Notes under the pieces: model-generated
The model's database searches: none
What the model was told of the DNA's origin: nothing
Seen by the model: only the letters and a program-made list of their open reading frames with translations
Source of the DNA: Flectonema sp. DT1601
Lineage: Eukaryota; Euglenozoa; Diplonemea; Diplonemida; Diplonemidae
DNA length: 64,000 nt
Assembly (NCBI GenBank): GCA_964019425.1
Contig: OZ025791.1
Span: forward strand, 658,501-722,500
Direction of reading: 5' to 3'
Position numbers and translations under genes: made by a program
Part shown: in pieces, positions 57,352 through 64,000 of the stretch
Position numbering within the stretch: position 1 is the first letter of the stretch
Layout of the letters: the number at the start of each line of letters is the position of its first letter

Positions 57352-59004
57352 TCACAACTCAGAGTGGAACGCCGACTCCGATTCGAAGTCATAAGAAGCG
57401 CTGGACGAGGCTAAAGGAGTCGGAGGTGATTCCTCCTGTGATAGTACCCAAAGTTTATTAGCAGCATTTTGATACTCCGCAGCTCTTATGGCAGCAGTAT
57501 GTCCCTTGGCGCAAACTGGCATCGACGGAGGTGGAGACATAGAACACCAATCACACATTCTTAGTGCTTGTAATTTTGATTGCGAGCACGGGTCACAAAC
57601 GGATCGGAAACAAAATCTGCAATGATGTTCCCTTCGAAAGAATCTAAATGTTAATGAACAGATTCCACATGTTTTAGAATGATGTTTTCCAGCCATAAAA
57701 AGTGCTCTTCTATGTTCAGATCTATCATGTTCCTGTTGTAGTGCTGTTTGCGCAACGTGTCGCTGGCTGTCATGTTGAATGTCGAGTTCCTTTTCTAATT
57801 GACGTATCCTATCGCGTGCTGCCGCTAGTTCCGATCCATTTTGCTGCTTTTGGCAATTATTACAACACCTCGCAACCTTTCTTTGACCTTCTGGAAGAAC
57901 AATGCATTTGCTGACTGTGCAACTAGCACAATGAGCATCCCCACATGTCAAACAGCAATACCGGCGTCGAGTTTGTGAAAATTGTGATGAGCAGGAGCGG
58001 CACTGCTGTGTATCCGGAGCGCTATTATGTGACGCTGCACTGGAAGCTCCCGAATTGAGAACACCACCAGCAGGTGTAGATGCGAGGCTATATTCATCAG
58101 TGATACCTAAACTAGATCCTAACATTGTATCACCAATACTTGATGTCTGTAGTGATGATGAAAACTCTTCATTTTGTCGTATTAAAGAATACCATTTTGG
58201 GTACGTAATAATAGCTTCTTCAATAATTTGTTCTCGTCTTCCATATTCTTCTCCTATCAGTGATTCGATGGTTGGAATACCTGAAATGTTTGGGAATCCC
58301 TTCTTAACCTCTGCTGACGAGATGTCAGGATGACTATTTACGACAGCCTTTAATTTCTGAAGGCTGGCTGTCACATATTGAACCATATCTTCACTGATGG
58401 TACTACTTTGGGTTTTCATATCGAGGTGAACTTTAACCCATAATGAACATGACTTATCATTTCCAGTAATAAGACATCCCGTTCCGTAGGATGTAGCACG
58501 TTGAAGAGATCCCACTTGCTTATGTTTATTATGAATTACTGAATGACAAAGAATAGCGTATCCTTCAGAAATCTCACCCCAGGCAGTTTGAATAAGCAAT
58601 TCCCTATCAAAGGTAGGTAATTGCACCTTGTAAATCTCATTAGTCGGGGAAAGTGTTGAAACTGTTTCCGTATTTTGCTTCAGATGCTTCAAAATTGCAT
58701 CAAATGCCGTGTGCACACCGCAATTGAACTGTGCCTTTCCCCTAATTAAATTTATCTTTTTCTTTCCATCATCACGAGATAACTGTGCCGATCTCGTCCA
58801 CAAACCGATACTTTCAGGTAGGTTGTAGCTGTGTGGTTCCCAACCATCATCTCTCAAGACTTGTTCTTTTAAAATAGCGAAGTGCTTACCATGCATTATC
58901 CGAAAACCATCAATACTTACTTGAACCACTCCTCCATCATATGTTGTCTTTATTTCTTGACCATCCTGAATAACGGTTTGTTCTCCTGTTATCACCCAAG
59001 ACAT
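57352..59004 (-). CDS. START-like domain protein with two FYVE-type zinc fingers
   Basis: I choose the ATG at 59004 (MSWVITGEQ), which gives 550 residues; the frame extends four codons further but without ATG, and ATTTTAG lies 12 bases before this ATG. Residues about 30-250 resemble a START lipid-binding domain (TAFDAILKHLKQNTE, SYGTGCLITGND). Two cysteine-rich zinc fingers follow: CRSCSSQFSQTRRRYCCLTC (about 330-380) and CGICSLTFRFFRREHHCRFC (about 445-480). The second carries the RREHHCR core of PI3P-binding FYVE domains. A short coiled coil separates them. FYVE proteins act at endosomes; the START-FYVE pairing suggests lipid exchange or tethering. The first finger lacks the basic RR-HHCR patch and may not bind PI3P. 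Confidence 0.85.
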   Translation of the reverse strand: MSWVITGEQTVIQDGQEIKTTYDGGVVQVSIDGFRIMHGKHFAILKEQVLRDDGWEPHSYNLPESIGLWTRSAQLSRDDGKKKINLIRGKAQFNCGVHTAFDAILKHLKQNTETVSTLSPTNEIYKVQLPTFDRELLIQTAWGEISEGYAILCHSVIHNKHKQVGSLQRATSYGTGCLITGNDKSCSLWVKVHLDMKTQSSTISEDMVQYVTASLQKLKAVVNSHPDISSAEVKKGFPNISGIPTIESLIGEEYGRREQIIEEAIITYPKWYSLIRQNEEFSSSLQTSSIGDTMLGSSLGITDEYSLASTPAGGVLNSGASSAASHNSAPDTQQCRSCSSQFSQTRRRYCCLTCGDAHCASCTVSKCIVLPEGQRKVARCCNNCQKQQNGSELAAARDRIRQLEKELDIQHDSQRHVAQTALQQEHDRSEHRRALFMAGKHHSKTCGICSLTFRFFRREHHCRFCFRSVCDPCSQSKLQALRMCDWCSMSPPPSMPVCAKGHTAAIRAAEYQNAANKLWVLSQEESPPTPLASSSASYDFESESAFHSEL

Positions 59005-59481
59005 CTTCACCCCCACCTAAAATGAAAAAATGTGTAAATTTGCTTTGAAGGTATCAACCTGTGCTGTTACTTCTCCTAAAGTGGGTAGTCAAGTGAGAGA
59101 AAAAACACGATTTCGCTCTCAACCAAGTAGCGAAAAGAAAAAAGAATATCAATAATAATAATAAGAATCATGCAGAATTGAAGGAAAACAGAATAACTTG
59201 TTCTTTTTCTTTTTCTTTTTTTTCAACTTAATCGACAGTCCCTATAACTCAATGGATATATGCTTGCCAGCAAACACTTCGATAACAGCTAGTTAGTATC
59301 ACGTATTTCAGCAGCATATTAATTTTTATTCAAATAACGAACCAAGATTATTCGGATAGTAGTTTACGGTCTAATTTAGTACTTGAATTATTCTTATATC
59401 CCTCTTCAGGTTTCAAATTAAAAAATCTTTCTTCTAATTATTCACTCATCTCATATGGTTTGACACAACAATATCGAGTAA
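59005..59481. other. Spacer, no gene seen
   Basis: AT-rich spacer between the START-FYVE gene start and the RING gene stop. No frame, tRNA or repeat is recognised. Confidence 0.55.
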
Positions 59482-59961
59482 TCACCTACGGGCTGGTTGT
59501 CTGATCGTCGTGTAGTATACACCCAGCACACCACCCAAAATAGCAAGTGCCGGGACAACAGTTGAAACTATGGACTTCAAAATCCAAAGAAATACACAAA
59601 TGCCAACATATTTCATATAAATGGGAAGAACTTCCAATAAGTAGTTAGGTGATTTATGTTTAATATTTTGTTTTTTTTCTTCTTTGTTTGGTTTATTTTC
59701 TCTGGGTGGGTTCGTTGTTCTCTGACGTTGTTGTTCTTCTTTCTGCTGTGTGATGCCTCTAACTATGGCAAAGTTTTTTACTAAGTTGTCTGGTAATTCT
59801 TTTATATCTTGTGAACAATCAGGGCATCTCCATCTGTTTAGTTGATGCAACCGTCTTAAACAAGAGTCGCAGTAAGTATGTCCACACCCTGACAGCAACA
59901 TCGGAGCCATCTCACCCGACTCTTCGAACCCCTCCATACATATCCCGCAATTATAATCCAT
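59482..59961 (-). CDS. Membrane-anchored RING-finger E3 ubiquitin ligase
   Basis: The ATG at 59961 starts MDYNCGICMEGF, so the zinc finger begins at the N-terminus; the frame is open 19 codons further, but that part looks untranslated and holds a TTTTACAG acceptor-like site 13 bases before the ATG. The protein has 159 residues. The RING is C3HC4: CGIC, CGHTYCDSC, then CPDC. A Lys/Glu/Gln-rich linker and two hydrophobic helices (about 115-150) follow, with a short basic tail. The layout resembles small ER or mitochondrial membrane RING ligases with the RING facing the cytosol. The substrate is unknown. Confidence 0.85.
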   Translation of the reverse strand: MDYNCGICMEGFEESGEMAPMLLSGCGHTYCDSCLRRLHQLNRWRCPDCSQDIKELPDNLVKNFAIVRGITQQKEEQQRQRTTNPPRENKPNKEEKKQNIKHKSPNYLLEVLPIYMKYVGICVFLWILKSIVSTVVPALAILGGVLGVYYTTIRQPARR

Positions 59962-61039
59962 CTTCCTTCCTCTTCTGTAAAAGAGATAAGATGTTGCCAA
60001 CACACATAATCTACCCACAATTTATGTTTTCTTGCTTAGAAAAAACACGATATTAGATCACCCAATTTACTGCAGTTGGTTTCCTCTCAAAAAAAAACAT
60101 TTCTTTTTTTTTTCTTAAATTACAAAGTATTCACGCAAATAAGTCGCTTAGATCAATCAACAATACATGAATGCTGATAACTTGCACTGTGTCAAACGAT
60201 ATTGGTTGCAAAATAATTAAATAAGTAGTAAACTATTGACTTGAACAAGTTAGAAGCCCAAGACGTGGATATTCTATTAATACCACGTGATCATCTCAGG
60301 GGTTAACTGTTTGAGCATTTGTATACTGTAGAAGGGAAATTCACCGACCTGCGAGAATATTTCCCCACGAGATTTCCCTACAAGCATAGCTTTTTGTACA
60401 GTTCAGCCATTTTAACAGGTTCATATTTCCAAAGATAGATTACAAAACTTATCTCACATTTTCTTCTTCTTAGAAAACCTGCTTGTGGAAAACTAACGCT
60501 CCAGGGAAATATTCTTGAGGGGGGAAATCTGTGAGAATCTTTTTGTTCACCTAAATTCGCGAGAATATTTGGGCTGTCAGAACCTACTTCTGCTCAAGCT
60601 CACTTAGATTAATGATCCATGATCTAACGTTAAGCTTTGATAGGCACTCTATTTAAAGAAATGGTGAAGTTTTATTCACTCTGTGATCCTGTTCACTCCA
60701 TTCACTCCCTTAGGAGTTCAAGTATTGTTAAAGATTGGAATTATTGGTGTTTAAAGATTGTTTCTTACTTCCGAGTTATTGTAGTTAATACTATAACATA
60801 CTCTCATCAGATTCCTCGCCTCTGTAACACCTGTGTTTCAAATTTCCCACCCTCCCACCCTCTTGTTCTTCAGCTGGTTTGGAATGTGGGAACCATTGTT
60901 GATTCTGATGTTTTGAATCACCGCGTTTGGTACAAGGCATTTCAATATGAGCATGAACATTTCAGCCCCGGCGCAAGTCATTAGGAGGAATTGCGATGCT
61001 TAGTTTAATATGTTGTATTTATATCTTAATAAATATCTC
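59962..61039. other. Spacer with one uncertain plus-strand frame
   Basis: Mostly gene-free. A plus-strand frame from ATG 60661 to 60984 (about 107 residues, MVKFYSLCDPVHSIHSLRSS) resembles no family and lies beside the reverse-transcriptase remnant. It may be a hypothetical gene or part of a degraded element. Confidence 0.3.
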
Positions 61040-61755
61040 CTCTTCCCTTTCAGAATTTCAATATGGATCTTGAGTACGTGAGAATTACAAAGATTCCTGC
61101 CTCCTTGCCCAGTTGTCATGGGTGTCGCCTGTTCCGGAGGTAATGCCGCCCCATGTGCTCTCAATGATGCAGTCAGACTTAGTTTGCATCTCACTTTCGT
61201 CCTGATCATGACACCAAACCGACCAAGCTTCTCAACAACTTTGTTTCTTGGCAGAGCAGGAACATCTCTCCTGATGCACATAAACACTTGTCCTTTTGGA
61301 CCAGATGCTGCCTAAACCTGGCTTGTCCTGAGACAGCAGCATAAGATGGCAGATTTCCCAACTTCACAGCCCTTAAGCCATGACCAGGTATGTCTTGGGA
61401 AGATCGATCCGCTCCACATCGCTACACTGCGTGTAGAGCAAGACAGATACCACTGAAGAAGCAGCTACCACCGATCTCTATGTGCGACTTGTGCGGCCAA
61501 AACAGCCAACAATAAACACAACAAAACATATTTGCACCTTTGCCTCTTTGTTTCTTTCTCGCCGCTCGTCGCCAAGCACACATTGGGATACACCACCGTA
61601 CCCAGTTCTCGAGCTGTGAGCCCGTCATTGCCTCGATGAAAGCCCCACGATGGACGCAGTTGAAAGCGTTAGAGAAGTCTATTTTGACGAAGACCTTCTC
61701 CGCCCCAAAGTTTTTGAACCTAAACTCGTGGAGTGCATGGATGGCCCATACCTGT
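61040..61755 (-). mobile_element. Broken reverse-transcriptase remnant (non-LTR-like)
   Basis: Noticeably more GC-rich than its surroundings. Near 61655-61700 the minus strand reads VFVKIDFSNAFNCVHRGAF, the catalytic A motif of a reverse transcriptase, preceded by VWAIHALHEFRFKNFG and followed by QLENWVRWCIPMC. The D-F-S-N-A-F-N form is usual for non-LTR type enzymes. Only this portion is recognisable; no endonuclease, poly(A) tail or terminal repeats were found, and the element is clearly broken. Exact ends are uncertain; the right end abuts an AGCT-rich foldback. Confidence 0.6.
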
Positions 61756-61759
61756 CCAA

Positions 61760-61826
61760 AAAGCTAAAAGCTAAAGCTAAGCTTTTTGGAGCTAAAGCTA
61801 AGCTATTTAGCTTTTTTTAGCTTTTC
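61760..61826. repeat. AAAGCTA-rich foldback
   Basis: Repeated AAAGCTA/AGCTAAG words on the left and TTTAGCTTTT words on the right make an imperfect inverted repeat. It marks the junction between the reverse-transcriptase remnant and the repeat block to its right. Confidence 0.6.
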
Positions 61827-62082
61827 TTTGAAATTTTTTTTTTTTTTAATTTTCTGTACTTTTTCGACATTTTTTTTGGTTTTGTGGGGGAAAAAAGTGT
61901 GGGAAAAAAAAAAAAATCACCAATTATAATATTTCCAGTATCCACCACTACAGGTTTTTGTGTGTTTTTTGTCTCATTTAAGCTGACATGATTTTTCGAT
62001 ATTTGCACAACCTGGTATCTACAAAGAAAACATTTCATAATTCGACTATGTGTACTGTTGGGAGAGAAATATGTTTTTTAAA

Positions 62083-62372
62083 GAAAAAAACAATCAGTTT
62101 AGCGTCTTGACCAGGATGGAAAATAGAAAGTAATCAACATAGTCGATCGATAAAAAACAATGATAACATTGTTTATTCTTTTTTTTTTTTTTTTTTTCTT
62201 TTTTTTTTTTTATATTCTTTTTATTTATTTTTAGAAAAAAACAATCAGTTTAGCGTCTTGACCAGGACGGAAAATAGAAAGTAATCGACATAGTCGATCG
62301 ATAAAAAACAATGATAACATTGTTTATTCTTTTTTTTTTTTTTATATTCTTTTTATTTATTTTTTAAAGACA
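62083..62372. repeat. Tandem duplication with about 151-bp period
   Basis: The segment from CAATCAGTTTAGCGTCTTG (62091) recurs at 62242, followed by the same GTCGATCGATAA and AACAATGATAACATTGTT (palindromic) words and the same T-rich end. The two copies differ by only two substitutions over the non-homopolymer part, plus different poly(T) lengths, so the duplication looks recent. Confidence 0.9.
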
Positions 62373-64000
62373 AAACAGACAACTCAACAAAGTTTTAAAA
62401 AACAGCCAGCTCCACATAAAGTTTTAAAAAATAGTTAGCTCAATAAAGTTTTAAAAAACTCCCAGCTCCACACAAAGTTATAAAAAACAGCCAGATCCAC
62501 ATGCAAAGTTTCAAAAAACAGCCTGCTCCACAAAGTTTTAAAAAACAGCCTGCTCCACAAAGTTTTAAAAAACAGCCAGCTTCACACGCAAAGTTTCAAA
62601 AAACAGCCAGCTCCACAAAGTTTCAAAAAACAGCCTGCTCCACAAAGTTTCGTAAAACAGCCAGCTCCACACACAAAGTTTCAAAAAACAGCCAGCTCCA
62701 CAAAGTTTCAAAAAACAGCCATCTCAACAAAGTTTTAAAAAACAGCCAGCTTCACACGCAAAGTTTCAAAAAACAGCCTGCTCCACAAAGTTTCAAAAAA
62801 CAGCCATCTCAACAAAGTTTTAAAAAACAGCCAGCTTCACACGCAAAGTTTCAAAAAACAGCCTGCTCCACAAAGTTTCAAAAAACAGCCTGCTCCACAA
62901 AGTTTCGAAAAACAGCCAGCTCCACACACAAAGTTTCAAAAAACAGCCATCTCAACAAAGTTTCAAAAAACAGCCTGCTCTACAAAGTTTTAAAAAACAG
63001 CCAGCTTCACACGCAAAGTTTCAAAAAACAGCCTGCTCCACAAAGTTTCGTAAAACAGCCAGCTCTACACACAAAGTTTCAAAAAACAGCCATCTCAACA
63101 AAGTTTTAAAAAACGGCCAGCTCTACAAAGTTTTAAAAAACAGCCTGCTCCACAAAGTTTCGAAAAACAGCCAGCTCCACACACAAAGTTTCAAAAAACA
63201 GCCATCTCAACAAAGTTTCAAAAAACAGCCTGCTCTACAAAGTTTTAAAAAACAGCCAGCTTCACACGCAAAGTTTCAAAAAACAGCCTGCTCCACAAAG
63301 TTTCGTAAAACAGCCAGCTCTACACACAAAGTTTCAAAAAACAGCCTGCTCTACAAAGTTTTAAAAAACAGCCTGCTCTACAAAGTTTTAAAAAACAGCC
63401 AGCTTCACACGCAAAGTTTCAAAAAACAGCCTGCTCCACAAAGTTTCGTAAAACAGCCAGCTCTACACACAAAGTTTCAAAAAACAGCCTGCTCTACAAA
63501 GTTTTAAAAAACAGCCAGCTCAACAAAGTTTCAAAAAACAGCCATCTCAACAAAGTTTCAAAAAACAGCCTGCTCTACAAAGTTTTAAAAAACAGCCAGC
63601 TTCACACGCAAAGTTTCAAAAAACAGCCTGCTCCACAAAGTTTCGTAAAACAGCCAGCTCTACACACAAAGTTTCAAAAAACAGCCTGCTCCACAAAGTT
63701 TTAAAAAACGGCCAGCTCCACACACAAAGTTTCAAAAAACAGCCTGCTCTACAAAGTTTTAAAAAACAGCCAGCTTCACACGCAAAGTTTCAAAAAACTG
63801 CCTGCTCCACAAAGTTTCGAAAAACAGCCTGCTCCACAAAGTTTCGAAAAACGGCCAGCTCCACACACAAAGTTTCAAAAAACAGCCAGCTCCACACACA
63901 TTTTTTTAAAAAACAGCCAACTCCACACATAAAGTTTCAAAAAACAGCCAGATCCACATGCAAAGTTTCAAAAAACAGCCTGCTCCACACACAAAGTTTC
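62373..64000. repeat. Minisatellite array, 27/31-bp units, runs off the right edge
   Basis: More than 50 copies of a unit with core AAAGTTTYAAAAAACAGCC, followed by AGCTCCAC, TGCTCCAC, AGCTTCAC or ATCTCAAC. Basic units are about 27 bp; variants with an extra ACAC or ACGC are about 31 bp. Variants alternate in higher-order groups near 62600-63800. One strand stays open for about 200 codons (repeated QSFKKQPA), which I regard as a by-product and not a gene. Confidence 0.95.

Noticed and set aside
62501-63109. 202-codon plus-strand frame of QSFKKQPA-type repeats
   Set aside because: It is the translation of the minisatellite; it starts and stops within the array and has no non-repeat part.
62373-64000. 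CRISPR-like array
   Set aside because: There are no unique spacers; repeat units abut one another, and the genome is eukaryotic.

Overview
This is nuclear DNA of an unidentified mitochondriate protist. Evidence for a eukaryote: many short spliceosomal introns (about 59-208 nt, mostly GTATGT...ACAG), histone H2B, an InsP3 receptor, a RAMP4-type translocon protein, a mitoferrin-type carrier and FYVE/RING/PDZ/WD40 proteins. Several proteins (a kinesin-like protein and three proteins with centrin-binding-like repeats) point to an elaborate microtubule or flagellar skeleton. Genes are moderately AT-rich; spacers are very AT-rich and full of poly(T)/poly(A) runs. I could not name the lineage. One-strand gene order, AG acceptors just before many start codons and a Trp-containing H2B would fit Euglenozoa, but this is only a hypothesis.

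Layout: every well-supported gene lies on the minus strand. 1-10867: one giant gene, running off the left edge, whose last visible exon encodes an ADP-ribosyltransferase domain, a NACHT ATPase, pentapeptide-like repeats and WD40-like blades; two short in-frame introns join it to ankyrin-bearing and N-terminal exons. 10868-19145: 8.3-kb spacer with homopolymers and some hairpins. 19146-23428: a four-exon cysteine-rich membrane protein (hexanucleotide microsatellite in intron 3) and a kinesin-like protein that has lost the ATP-binding loop. 23761-30831: intronless InsP3-receptor channel with a PH-like insertion. 32158-35755: WD40 - repeat - coiled coil - PDZ protein whose first intron holds a conserved RNA-like element, also found at 55358. 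36095-41378: acylated PDZ-like protein and an EDC4/Ge-1-like WD protein. 41853-50603: H2B, a large repeat-helix protein, a secreted cysteine-rich protein, RAMP4, a kelch protein and a coiled-coil protein. 52122-59961: mitoferrin-like carrier, FtsJ-fold methyltransferase, START-double-FYVE protein and a membrane RING ligase. 61040-64000: a reverse-transcriptase remnant, a foldback, a 151-bp tandem duplication and a minisatellite running off the right edge.

The genes do not form one pathway. Themes are calcium signalling (InsP3 receptor), cytoskeleton (kinesin-like, repeat proteins), mRNA metabolism (EDC4-like, methyltransferase), membrane trafficking (RAMP4, START-FYVE, RING) and a possible innate-sensor-like NLR protein. 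The best candidate for an undescribed system is the ART-NACHT-WD40 giant protein. Exon junctions were inferred by eye from reading frame and splice motifs; none is confirmed by transcripts.
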